DNA from: JAMHWF01 sp048500255
GTDB taxonomy: Bacteria > Pseudomonadota > Gammaproteobacteria > Burkholderiales > Burkholderiaceae_C
DNA: 64,000 nt
Assembly (NCBI GenBank): GCA_048500255.1
Contig: JASNYH010000003.1
Location: 1-64,000 of the forward strand
Direction of reading: 5' to 3'
Shown here: positions 31,166-40,624 of the stretch, piece by piece
Layout: each line of letters starts with the position of its first letter
How positions within the stretch are numbered: position 1 is the stretch's first letter
Notes under the pieces: model-generated
Told to the model about the DNA's origin: nothing
Databases searched by the model: none
Seen by the model: the letters and a program-made list of their open reading frames with translations, nothing else
Position numbers and translations under genes: made by a program

Positions 31166-31516
31166 CTCGCTGAAGGGTTGGACAGTGAGAAGATGTTCGG
31201 AGCGAGGTCCGGGCGCGCGTATCGACCGAACGGCCGATAAGCGGCAGATGCGGCGTGAAGCGCGTCACGCGAGCGGCGACGGCGTGCGGCGCATGGCGCC
31301 GATCAGGCAGCACGCGCTGCGCGTCGACTTCGAGAACGGCAGCCGTCGCGCGCCTGAACCCGATGTGTCATCGGTGATCGGCCCGGTGCCGATCACCTGC
31401 TCGCCAGCTGCGCCGGTTGCGCGAGCATTTCGCCGTCAGGATCTGCCTCATCGCCGGTTGCCGCTCTATGCTTGCGGTGGCGGTGGCCTCGGAGCTGCCG
31501 TGATGGGAGCCCCTTC
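31166..31516. promoter_or_regulatory. Divergent intergenic region with inverted repeat
   Basis: These 351 bases between the lipoprotein operon (minus) and nadC (plus) contain no convincing gene. The one clear element is a perfect inverted repeat, GGTGATCGG (31373-31381) and CCGATCACC (31389-31397), spaced by seven bases. It could be an operator or a transcript hairpin about 120 bases before nadC. Promoter hexamers are not clear. Confidence 0.45.
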
Positions 31517-32377
31517 GTGTTCGATCGCAACGAAACCCTCGAAGCCGCGCGCGAGCGCAATGTGCGCGACGCGCTGGCCGAAGACGTCGGCCGCGGCGAC
31601 TGGACGGCGCAGCTCGTGCCGGCCGGCCGGCGCGCGCGCGCCCACGTCGTCGCCAAGGAGGAGGCCGTGCTGTGCGGCCGGCCGTGGTTCGACGCCTGCG
31701 TTCTCGCGCTCGATCCCGGCGCGCGCATCGAGTGGGCCTGCGACGAAGGTGCGGCGCTGGCCGCCGGCACCGTCGTCTGCCGCCTCGAGGGCGACGCGCG
31801 CGCGCTGCTGTCGGCCGAGCGCTCGGCGCTCAACTTCCTGCAGCTGCTGTCGGGCGTCGCGACGACGACGCGCGACTACGTGGCGGCGATCGCCGGCGTG
31901 TCGCCCAATCCCAAGGGCTGCGTCGTGCTCGATACGCGCAAGACGCTGCCCGGCCTGCGCCAGGCGCAGAAGTACGCTGTGCGCACGGGCGGCGGCAACA
32001 ACCACCGCATGGCCTTGTGGGACGGCATCCTCATCAAGGAGAACCACATCGCGGCTGCCGGCGGTGTGACGGCGGCGCTGCGCGCGGCGCAGGCGCTCGA
32101 AGCCGGCGTCATGATCCAGGTCGAGGTCGAAAGCCTGACCGAGCTGGAAGAGGCGCTCGTCGCCGGCGCGGCCAGCGTGCTGCTCGACGACTTCACGCTC
32201 GCCGACATGCGGCTGGCGTGCCAGCTCAACGCCGGCCGCGCGCTGCTCGAAGTCTCGGGCGGCGTCGACCTCGACGCGATCCGCGCCATCGCCGCCACCG
32301 GCGTCGACCGCATCTCCAGCGGCAAGCTGACGAAGGACGTGCGAGCGATCGACTATTCGATGCGCTTCATGGATTGA
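31517..32377 (+). CDS. nadC: Nicotinate-nucleotide pyrophosphorylase (quinolinate phosphoribosyltransferase)
   Basis: A 286-residue cytosolic enzyme that converts quinolinate and PRPP to nicotinate mononucleotide in de novo NAD synthesis. Family motifs: LNFLQLLSGVAT, the PRPP/quinolinate loop DTRKTLPGLR, KYAVRTGGGNNHRM, the Lys in LIKENHI, and the C-terminal SSGKLTKDV. The start is GTG 31517, with GGGAG upstream at normal spacing, giving the usual length; an upstream in-frame codon at 31472 adds an Arg/Trp-rich extension. No other nad gene is in the window. Confidence 0.95.
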   Translation: MFDRNETLEAARERNVRDALAEDVGRGDWTAQLVPAGRRARAHVVAKEEAVLCGRPWFDACVLALDPGARIEWACDEGAALAAGTVVCRLEGDARALLSAERSALNFLQLLSGVATTTRDYVAAIAGVSPNPKGCVVLDTRKTLPGLRQAQKYAVRTGGGNNHRMALWDGILIKENHIAAAGGVTAALRAAQALEAGVMIQVEVESLTELEEALVAGAASVLLDDFTLADMRLACQLNAGRALLEVSGGVDLDAIRAIAATGVDRISSGKLTKDVRAIDYSMRFMD

Positions 32378-32394
32378 CGACGACACCCCGCTCG

Positions 32395-32426
32395 CCGAGA
32401 GGGTGCGGGCCTGGCTTGGGGCGGCC
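32395..32426. repeat. Copy of the GC-rich intergenic repeat
   Basis: Identical over 32 bases to 18351-18382 (core GGGCCTGGCTTGGGGCGG). It fills the gap between the convergent nadC and monooxygenase genes. Confidence 0.93.
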
Positions 32427-32437
32427 GGCGCGCTTCC

Positions 32438-32737
32438 TCAGCTCTGCGAGATCAGCTCGAAGTGCTCCACCTGCGGCGGCGCCGCGAAGTACGGGCCGAC
32501 GATGGCGCGCCATTCGGCGAACGCCGGCGAGCCGCGGAAGTCGACGGTGTGGTTCTCGAGCGTCTCCCAGCGGATCATCAGCAGGTAGCGCTCGGCAGAC
32601 TCGATCCCCTTGTGCACCTGGTAGCCGCGAAAGCCCTTCGCCTTGGCGATCACGGTCTCGACGCCGCGCTCGATGGCGGCGTCGAACTCGGCACCCGTGC
32701 CGGGCCGGATGCGGATGTCGGCCAGCTCGAGGATCAT
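32438..32737 (-). CDS. Antibiotic biosynthesis monooxygenase (ABM) domain protein
   Basis: A 99-residue single-domain dimeric alpha-beta barrel protein. The start MILELADIRIRPG, the middle GYQVHKGIESAERYLL and WETLENHTVDFRGSPAF match the ABM pattern. Such proteins are cofactor-free oxygenases or simply binding folds; the substrate is unknown. GAGGAGG precedes the ATG. It lies 11 bases downstream of the thiolase on the same strand, so it may act on an aromatic or acyl intermediate of that pathway. Confidence 0.85.
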   Translation of the reverse strand: MILELADIRIRPGTGAEFDAAIERGVETVIAKAKGFRGYQVHKGIESAERYLLMIRWETLENHTVDFRGSPAFAEWRAIVGPYFAAPPQVEHFELISQS

Positions 32738-32748
32738 GGATCGCCTCC

Positions 32749-33957
<1,209 letters not shown>

Positions 33958-34148
33958 GGGGAATCGGTTCCGGTCGCGGGGGAGCGGGGCGGCGGCGCGG
34001 CGACGCCGGCGCCGTGGCGGCCGGCGGGCGTGACATCCTTGGCACCCGGGTCGGCCTACATCATAGGCCGCGACGCCGGTTCAAGTTGGTGGGCGCCGGC
34101 GCCGAAATAGGTCGTGTCGCGCAGCATCCGCATGCGCGCCACTGCGCC

Positions 34149-35468
34149 ATGAGAGACAAAACGCCTGCCCACTACGTCGCCGTCGATCAGCTGGAGATCG
34201 GGATGTTCGTGCATCTCGACCTCGGCTGGCTGTCGCATCCCTTCCCGCGCAGCAACTTCCGCATCGCGACGCAGGAGCAGATCGACACGATCCGCGGCCT
34301 GGGCCTCGAGCGCGTGCGCTGGGAGCCCGACAAGAGCAGCGCCGAACGGGTGCGCGCGCCGTACGCCGACACGCCGGGCGCGACGGCGGCCGGCGATGCC
34401 GATGCCGCTGCGGCGGCCGCGCTCGCCGCGGCCGAGGCCGAGGCCGCGGCCGAGGCGGCGCGGGCACGCCGGCGCGTCGCGCTGGCCGGGCAGCGCGAGA
34501 CGCTGCGGCTGTGCGAGCAGCGCTTCGCCGAGGCGGCGCACGCCTGCGCGCGCACCTTCGAGACGGTCCACGCCGATCCGGCGCGCGCGCGCGCCCAGAC
34601 CGAGGCGCTGGTGCGCGGCTTCGTCGAGCACATGGCCGAGCCCGACCTGATGATCCGCACGCTGGCCGAGGCGGCCGGCGACAAGGCGGCGCAGCACGCG
34701 CTCAACGTGACCGTGATCTCGCTGCTGATGGGTCGTGCGCTCGGCCTGGCGAACGGCGACATGTTCGACATCGGCGTCGGCGCGCTGCTGCACGACATCG
34801 GCAAGGCGGCGCTGCCGGCGGCGGTGCGCCACCCCGACGACGGCCTCACGCCGGCGCAGCTGCAGGCCTACCAGCAGCACGTCGCGCACGGTATCGCCGC
34901 GGCGCGCAGGATGGAGCTGGCGGCCGGCGCGCTCAGCGTGATCGGTCAGCACCACGAGCACGCCGACGGCAGCGGCTTCCCGCTCAAGCTCAACACCGAC
35001 CGCATGTCGATCGGCGCGCGCATCGTCGCCCTCGTCAACCGCTACGACAACCTGTGCAATCCCAACGTCGGCTGGAAGGCGCTCACGCCGCACGAGGCGC
35101 TGTCGCTGATGTTCGCGCAGGGCAAGAACAGCTTCGACACCGCCGTGATGGGCGTGTTCATCAAGATGATGGGCATCTATCCGCCGGGCTCCGTCGTGCA
35201 GCTCACCGACGACCGCTTCGCCGTCGTCGTCGCCGTCAACTCGAACCGGCCGCTGAAGCCGCGCGTGCTCGTGCACGACGCCACCGTGCCGCGCGACGAA
35301 GCGCTGCTGCTCGACCTCGAGACGCAGCCGTCGCTGGGCATCCGCCGCAGCATCCGCCCGCTCGCGCTGCCGCGCGAAGTGCACGACTACCTGGCGCCGC
35401 GTCCGCGCGTCGTCTACTTCTTCGAGCCGATGCATCAGCAGCCCGAGGGCTGCGAGGCGGCGGCGTGA
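34149..35468 (+). CDS. HD-GYP-type cyclic-di-GMP phosphodiesterase with DUF3391 domain
   Basis: A 439-residue cytosolic protein. An N-terminal DUF3391 domain (about 1-60, with QLEIGMFVHLDLGWLSHPF) precedes an Ala/Glu-rich coiled segment (78-110) and an HD-GYP domain (about 150-340). Metal ligands His215 and Asp216 in LLHDIGK are intact. The GYP triad is replaced: residues 268-278 read HHEHADGSGFP, so Tyr becomes Phe. The family acts on cyclic-di-GMP and usually tolerates this change poorly in partner binding, less so in metal binding. It is followed 37 bases later by a GGDEF-EAL gene. Confidence 0.9.
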   Translation: MRDKTPAHYVAVDQLEIGMFVHLDLGWLSHPFPRSNFRIATQEQIDTIRGLGLERVRWEPDKSSAERVRAPYADTPGATAAGDADAAAAAALAAAEAEAAAEAARARRRVALAGQRETLRLCEQRFAEAAHACARTFETVHADPARARAQTEALVRGFVEHMAEPDLMIRTLAEAAGDKAAQHALNVTVISLLMGRALGLANGDMFDIGVGALLHDIGKAALPAAVRHPDDGLTPAQLQAYQQHVAHGIAAARRMELAAGALSVIGQHHEHADGSGFPLKLNTDRMSIGARIVALVNRYDNLCNPNVGWKALTPHEALSLMFAQGKNSFDTAVMGVFIKMMGIYPPGSVVQLTDDRFAVVVAVNSNRPLKPRVLVHDATVPRDEALLLDLETQPSLGIRRSIRPLALPREVHDYLAPRPRVVYFFEPMHQQPEGCEAAA

Positions 35469-35505
35469 CACACCGGCCGACGTATCCGTCGGCCGGGGGG
35501 TCGTC

Positions 35506-37578
35506 ATGACTCCACGGCCGAGCGCCGCCGAGCTGGCGGCAATCGACGAGGCGCGGCTCGGCGCCTGGCCGGCGCTCGCAGACGCGCTGCTCGACGCCGT
35601 CTGGCTGGTCGATGCGGCGGCGCTGCAGCTGGTGCACGCCAACGCCGCCGCCGGCGAGCTGCTCGGCGTGGCGCGCGAAACGCTGCGCGGGCGCAGCGTC
35701 GAGTCGCTGGCGGCGACGCCCGAGGATCTGGCCTTCTGGCACGGCGTGCGCGCGGGCGATGCCGACGCCGAGCTGCTGTCCGACACCTGGGTGCGCCGCG
35801 CCGACGGCAGCCTGGTGCCGGTGACGCGCCGCGTCTCGCGCATCGGCGGCCACGGCCCGGCGAGCGACTTCTGGCTCGTCGCGCTGCACGACTGCAGCGC
35901 GCAGCGCGACGCCGAACGCGAGCGCGAGGCCGTCATCGCCGACCTGCGCGCCACGCTCGAATCGACGGCCGACGGCATCCTCGTCACCGACCTGGCGGGC
36001 GGCATGCGCGCCTTCAACGAGCGCTTCGCGCTGCTGTGGAGCATGCCGGCCGAGCTGCTCGCGCGGCGCGATGACGCCGCGGTGCAGGCCTGGATGCGGC
36101 GCAGCGTCGTCGACCCCGACGGCTATGCGCGCCGCCTCGCCGCCATCGGCGAGGCCACGATGCTGCAGGCCAGCGACGAGATCGCGCTGCACGGCGGGCG
36201 CGTGCTCGAGCGTGTGACGCTGCCGCAGTGCAGCGGCGGGCGGCCGGTCGGGCGCGTCTGGTCGTTTCGCGACATCAGCGACCGCCTTGCGGCGCGGCGG
36301 CGCATCGAGCAGCTGGCCCACACCGACGCGCTGACCGGTCTGCCCAACCGCCTCGCGCTGGCCGAGCGCTATGCGTCGGCGCTGGCGGCGCGTGCGCCGT
36401 TCGCCACGCTGCTCGTCGACGTCGACCGCTTCAAGCACCTCAACGACACCTTCGGCCAGCCGTTCGGCGACCGCGTGCTCGTCGAAGTGGCGGGGCGGCT
36501 GGCGCACTGCACGCGTCAGGCCGACATGCTGGCACGGCTGGCCGGTGACCAGTTCGTGCTGCTCGCCGGCGGCGCCGGCGCCGTCGAAGCTCAGGCGACG
36601 GCTCAGCGCCTGCTCGATGCGATGCAGCGGCCGTTCTCGATCGACGGCATCGGCTTCACCGTCACCTGCAGCGTGGGCATCTCGCTGCATCCGCACGACG
36701 GCGCCGACATGGATGCGCTGCTGCGTGGTGCCGACGCCGCCGTGCGCGGCCTCAAGGACGCCGGCGGCGCCGGCCAGCGCCTGCACCAGCCGGGCGACGA
36801 CGTCGACCGCCGCCAGCGCATCCGCCTCGACCACGCCATGCGCCAGGCGCTGGCGCGCGGCGACTTCCACCTGCACTACCAGCCCCAGGTGTCGCTGGCC
36901 GACGGCGCCGTCATCGGCTGCGAGGCGCTGCTGCGCTGGCGCGACCCGGCGCTGGGCGACGTGTCGCCGGGCGAGTTCATCCCGGTGGCCGAGGAGAGCG
37001 GCTTCATCGTCGCGCTGGGCGACTGGGTGCTCGGCGAGGCCGTGCGCCAGGCCGCGGCGTGGCGCGCCGACGGCCTGGAGATGCCGGTGGCCGTCAACGT
37101 GTCGGCGCTGCAGTTCCAACGCTCCGACTTCGTCGAGCGCGTCGCCGAGGTGCTGCGCGGCGCCGACCTGCCGGCCGCTTGGCTCGAGCTCGAGCTGACG
37201 GAATCGATCCTGCTGCACGACGCCGACGCCGCGCTCGCGCGGCTGCGCGCGCTCGACGCACTGGGCGTGCAGCTGGCGATCGACGACTTCGGCACCGGCT
37301 ATTCGAGCCTGGGCTACCTGAAGCGCTTTCCGATCCGCCGGCTCAAGATCGACCGCAGCTTCGTGCGCGGACTGCCCGGCGAGGAGGCCGACGCCGGCAT
37401 CGCCCAGGCCATCGTCAACCTGGGGCGCGCGCTCAAGCTGCGCGTCGTCGCCGAGGGCGTCGAGACGGAGGCGCAGCGCCGCTTCCTGCTCGATGCCGGC
37501 TGCGACCACTACCAGGGCTGGCTTTACGCGCCCGCGCTCGACGCGCGCGCACTCGTCGAGCGGTTGCGCCGCGGCTGA
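35506..37578 (+). CDS. PAS-PAS-GGDEF-EAL protein with degenerate cyclase motif
   Basis: A 690-residue cytosolic signalling protein. Two PAS-like domains (about 22-130 and 145-260) precede a GGDEF domain (about 270-430) and an EAL domain (about 445-690). The cyclase signature reads AGDQF (346-350) instead of GGDEF, losing the first Gly and the catalytic Glu, so the cyclase is probably inactive, perhaps a GTP-binding regulatory domain. The EAL side looks active: EALLRW (473), NVSALQF, ELTES and DDFGTGYSSL (593). The net effect expected is cyclic-di-GMP hydrolysis under PAS control. Confidence 0.93.
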   Translation: MTPRPSAAELAAIDEARLGAWPALADALLDAVWLVDAAALQLVHANAAAGELLGVARETLRGRSVESLAATPEDLAFWHGVRAGDADAELLSDTWVRRADGSLVPVTRRVSRIGGHGPASDFWLVALHDCSAQRDAEREREAVIADLRATLESTADGILVTDLAGGMRAFNERFALLWSMPAELLARRDDAAVQAWMRRSVVDPDGYARRLAAIGEATMLQASDEIALHGGRVLERVTLPQCSGGRPVGRVWSFRDISDRLAARRRIEQLAHTDALTGLPNRLALAERYASALAARAPFATLLVDVDRFKHLNDTFGQPFGDRVLVEVAGRLAHCTRQADMLARLAGDQFVLLAGGAGAVEAQATAQRLLDAMQRPFSIDGIGFTVTCSVGISLHPHDGADMDALLRGADAAVRGLKDAGGAGQRLHQPGDDVDRRQRIRLDHAMRQALARGDFHLHYQPQVSLADGAVIGCEALLRWRDPALGDVSPGEFIPVAEESGFIVALGDWVLGEAVRQAAAWRADGLEMPVAVNVSALQFQRSDFVERVAEVLRGADLPAAWLELELTESILLHDADAALARLRALDALGVQLAIDDFGTGYSSLGYLKRFPIRRLKIDRSFVRGLPGEEADAGIAQAIVNLGRALKLRVVAEGVETEAQRRFLLDAGCDHYQGWLYAPALDARALVERLRRG

Positions 37579-37663
37579 CACCGCGTTTTCCGGTAAATTT
37601 TCGGCAGGCAGTCCGGCCGGCGCCCACCTGGGCGCCGTCAACCACAGCGACCTCCTCTCGACG

Positions 37664-38917
37664 ATGAGCCCTGTCAATGCCCTGCTCGAACGCAAGCTCG
37701 CCGGCTTGCAGACACCGATGGCCGTCGTGCTGCCCGGGGGCGAGCGCATCGGCGCCGCCGCCGCGCGCGTCACGCTCAAGCTCTCCGACCTGGCGTCGCT
37801 GGTGCGCATCGCCGCCGGCGAGATCGGCCGCGTCGCGCAGGACCATGTGGAGGGCCGCGTCGAGATCGAAGGCACGATGCGCGACCTGATGGCGGTGGCC
37901 ACGCAGATGATCGGCCGCGACCCGACGCACGCCGAGGCGGGCGCCAAGCCGCCCGGCTGGTGGCGCGACATCGTGCGGCGCAGCCGCTCGCTGGCGCGCC
38001 ACAAGCCCGACGCCGACGCCAAGCAGATCGAGTTCCACTACGACGTGTCGGACGACTTCTATGCGCTGTGGCTCGATCCGCGGCGCGTCTATTCGTGCGC
38101 CTACTTCCGCGCGCCCGAGATGACATTGGCCGAGGCGCAGGAGGCCAAGCTCGACCACGTATGCCGCAAGCTGATGTTGCGAGAGGGCGAGCGCTTCCTC
38201 GACATCGGCGCCGGCTGGGGCGGGCTGCTGTTGTGGGCCGCCGAGCACTACGGCGTGCGCGGTCACGGCATCACGCTGTCGAAGAACCAGCACGCCCACG
38301 TCAGCCGGCTGATCGAGGAGCGCGGCCTGTCGGGCCGCGTCACGATGGAGCTGCGCGACTACCGCGACCTGCCCGAGAACGAGCCCTACGACAAGATCGC
38401 GTCGATCGGCATGTTCGAGCACGTCGGGCTGGCGCAGCTGCCCGCTTATTTCGCCAAGATCCGACGCCTGCTGCGCCCGGGCGGCCTGCTGATGAACCAC
38501 GGCATCACGGCCGGCGGCACGCGCAACGAGCAGCTCGGCGCCGGCATCGGCGACTTCATGGAGCGCTACATCTTCCCCGGCGGCGAGCTGCTGCATGTGT
38601 CGCATGTGCTCAAGGTGATGGCCGAAGCACAGCTCGAGGCGGTCGACGTCGAGAACCTGCGGCCGCACTATGCGCGCACGCTGTGGGCCTGGTCCGACGG
38701 GCTCGAGGCGAACCTGGAGCGCGCGCGCCAGGTCACGCGCGACAGCGTCGTGCGCGCCTACCGGCTCTACCTCGCCGGCAGCGCGATGAGCTTCGAGCAG
38801 GGCTGGATCTCGCTGCACCAGATGCTGGCGACGCGGCCGACAGGGGATGCCGCCGACGGGCCGATGCGAGGCGCACAATCGGACTATCCGTTCAACCGCA
38901 GCCACATCTACCGGTGA
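37664..38917 (+). CDS. cfa: Cyclopropane-fatty-acyl-phospholipid synthase family methyltransferase
   Basis: A 417-residue SAM-dependent enzyme that methylenates cis double bonds of membrane phospholipid acyl chains. The SAM loop FLDIGAGWGGLLL is near residue 180, preceded by IEFHYDVSDDFYALWLD and YSCAYF, and followed by IASIGMFEHVG; the family Glu/Cys/His active-site regions are recognisable. An AT-rich patch around 37585-37600 upstream may hold its promoter. The stop overlaps the GTG of a DUF1840 gene (GTGA). Confidence 0.9.
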   Translation: MSPVNALLERKLAGLQTPMAVVLPGGERIGAAAARVTLKLSDLASLVRIAAGEIGRVAQDHVEGRVEIEGTMRDLMAVATQMIGRDPTHAEAGAKPPGWWRDIVRRSRSLARHKPDADAKQIEFHYDVSDDFYALWLDPRRVYSCAYFRAPEMTLAEAQEAKLDHVCRKLMLREGERFLDIGAGWGGLLLWAAEHYGVRGHGITLSKNQHAHVSRLIEERGLSGRVTMELRDYRDLPENEPYDKIASIGMFEHVGLAQLPAYFAKIRRLLRPGGLLMNHGITAGGTRNEQLGAGIGDFMERYIFPGGELLHVSHVLKVMAEAQLEAVDVENLRPHYARTLWAWSDGLEANLERARQVTRDSVVRAYRLYLAGSAMSFEQGWISLHQMLATRPTGDAADGPMRGAQSDYPFNRSHIYR

Positions 38918-39237
38918 TCTACAAGTTCAAGTCGAAGGCGGCCGGCGACGTCATCATGACGGGCCCGGCGGGCGACGAGTTGCTGCGAGCGCTGGGCCGC
39001 GCGCCGGTGCCCAAGGGCATCTTCGAGCCGGCCGACATGCCGGCGCTGACCGCGGCGATCGAGCAGGCGATCGCCGCCGACGAGCAGGCGCGCGCCGACG
39101 CCGAGGCGCAGGCCGCCGCCGAGGGCCGCACGCTGCCGCCGCGGCGCGAGGTGTCGCTGCGCCAGCGCGCCTGGCCGCTGGTCGAGATGATGCGCCGCGC
39201 ACACAAGGCCGGCGAGCCGATCGTCTGGGGAGTCTGA
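38914..39237 (+). CDS. DUF1840 domain protein
   Basis: A 107-residue cytosolic protein that starts with GTG overlapping the stop of the cfa-like gene. It begins IYKFKSKAAGDVIMTGPAG, which is the DUF1840 hallmark in betaproteobacteria, then a helical Ala/Glu/Gln-rich middle and RQRAWPLVEMMRRAHKAGEP at the end. The function is unknown. Tight coupling to the lipid-modifying gene suggests co-expression only. Confidence 0.85.
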   Translation: MIYKFKSKAAGDVIMTGPAGDELLRALGRAPVPKGIFEPADMPALTAAIEQAIAADEQARADAEAQAAAEGRTLPPRREVSLRQRAWPLVEMMRRAHKAGEPIVWGV

Positions 39238-39254
39238 GCAGGACGGGAGCCGAC

Positions 39255-39893
39255 ATGAAGTTGACGAGCACGAGCTGGACCAACGGCGCGCCGATCCCGG
39301 CGCGCTACGCGGCGGGCACGCTGGCCGACGACGGCACGCCGACGTTCTCCGACAACGTCAATCCGCAGCTCGCCTGGAGCGACGTGCCGGCGGGCACGAA
39401 GAGCTTCGCGCTGATCTGCCACGACTTCGACGTGCCCAGCCGCGGCGACGACGTCAACAAGCCCGACCGCGAAGTGCCGCCCGACCTGCCCCGCGTCGAC
39501 TTCTTCCACTGGGTGCTCGTCGACCTGCCGGCCGGCGTGCGCGAGATCGCCGAGGGCGAGTACAGCCGTGGCTTCACGGCGCGCGGCAAGCCGGGGCCGG
39601 CCACGCTGCACGGCGCGCGCCAGGGCCTGAACGACTACACCGGCTGGTTCGCCGGCGATGCGCAGATGGGCGGCCGGTATTTCGGCTACGACGGCCCGTT
39701 CCCGCCGTTCAACGACTCGCTGGTGCACCACTACGTGTTCACGCTCTATGCGCTGGCCGTCGAGCGCGTCGCCGTCGACGGCGCCTTCACCGGCGCGCAG
39801 GTGCGCGCCGCGATCGCCGGCAAGGTGCTCGCCGAGGCGACGCACTCGGGCACCTACACGCTCAACCGCCGGCTGCGGCAGCCGCATGGCTGA
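39255..39893 (+). CDS. YbhB/YbcL family Raf kinase inhibitor-like protein (PEBP)
   Basis: A 212-residue phosphatidylethanolamine-binding-protein fold. NPQLAWSDVPAGTKSFALIC leads into HDFDVPSR, followed by FFHWVLVDLP and GRYFGYDGPFPPFNDS, the ligand-pocket segments of the bacterial group. There is no signal peptide, so it is cytosolic. A roughly 30-residue insertion around residue 60-85 and another near 115-140 make it longer than E. coli YbhB (158). It overlaps the next gene by eight bases. Confidence 0.9.
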   Translation: MKLTSTSWTNGAPIPARYAAGTLADDGTPTFSDNVNPQLAWSDVPAGTKSFALICHDFDVPSRGDDVNKPDREVPPDLPRVDFFHWVLVDLPAGVREIAEGEYSRGFTARGKPGPATLHGARQGLNDYTGWFAGDAQMGGRYFGYDGPFPPFNDSLVHHYVFTLYALAVERVAVDGAFTGAQVRAAIAGKVLAEATHSGTYTLNRRLRQPHG

Positions 39894-40605
39894 CGGGCGC
39901 GGCGCACCCGGCGGCGCGCCGTCCACGCCGCCGGGCGTCGAGCCGACGCGCGTCATCGCCGTGCGCCACGGCGAGACGGCGTGGAACGTCGACGCGCGCA
40001 TCCAGGGCCAGCTCGACATCCCGCTCAACGACACCGGCCGCTGGCAGGCGGCGCAGCTCGCCGCGGCGGTGGCGCACGAGCCGCTGGCGGCGGTCTATGC
40101 GAGCGACCTCGAGCGCGCACACGCGACGGCGCGTTCGCTGGCGCAAGCGCGCGGGCTGCCCGTCGTCGCCGACACCGGCTTGCGCGAGCGCGCCTTCGGC
40201 AGCTTCGAGGGGCGCACCTTCGCGGAGATCGATGCTCAGTGGCCCGACGACGCGCGGCGCTGGCGGCATCGCGACCCTCACTACGGGCCGCCCGGCGGCG
40301 AGCGGCTGATCGACTTCTACGAGCGCTGCGTCGCCGCCGCGGCGCGGCTGGCGGCGGCGCACCCGGGCCAGACGATCGCGCTCGTGACGCACGGCGGCGT
40401 ACTCGACTGCTGGTATCGCGCCGCAGCGCGCCTCGAGCTGCACGCCGCACGCACCTGGCAGATCGGCAACGCCGCCATCAACCGGCTGCTCTACACGCCG
40501 GCGGGCTTCACGCTGGTCGGCTGGAGCGACACGCTGCACCTCGAGCGCGCGGCGCTCGACGAGACGAGCGACGGCGCGCGCTCGACGATGGAGCGCGCGG
40601 CCTGA
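39886..40605 (+). CDS. Histidine phosphatase family protein (GpmB/CobC-like)
   Basis: A 239-residue phosphatase. The phospho-acceptor His is in AVRHGETAWN near residue 28; the conserved Arg and Glu follow in YASDLERAHATA and RERAFGSFEGRTF; the second His is in LVTHGGVLDC. This layout fits phosphoglycerate-mutase-like phosphatases; the substrate could be a sugar phosphate or alpha-ribazole phosphate. There is a Gly/Pro-rich N-terminal extension of 20 residues. Confidence 0.88.
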   Translation: MADGRGAPGGAPSTPPGVEPTRVIAVRHGETAWNVDARIQGQLDIPLNDTGRWQAAQLAAAVAHEPLAAVYASDLERAHATARSLAQARGLPVVADTGLRERAFGSFEGRTFAEIDAQWPDDARRWRHRDPHYGPPGGERLIDFYERCVAAAARLAAAHPGQTIALVTHGGVLDCWYRAAARLELHAARTWQIGNAAINRLLYTPAGFTLVGWSDTLHLERAALDETSDGARSTMERAA

Positions 40606-40624
40606 CGACGCCGCGGCGGCCGAC

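Noticed and set aside
37564..37599. Sigma-70 promoter before the CFA gene (TTGCGC and TAAATT)
   Set aside because: The spacer would be 24 bases, too long for a functional pair; only the AT-rich -10-like patch is suggestive.
35236..38022. 928-codon minus-strand frame opposite the GGDEF-EAL and CFA genes
   Set aside because: It is antisense to two proteins with intact family motifs, and its composition is that of a shadow frame.
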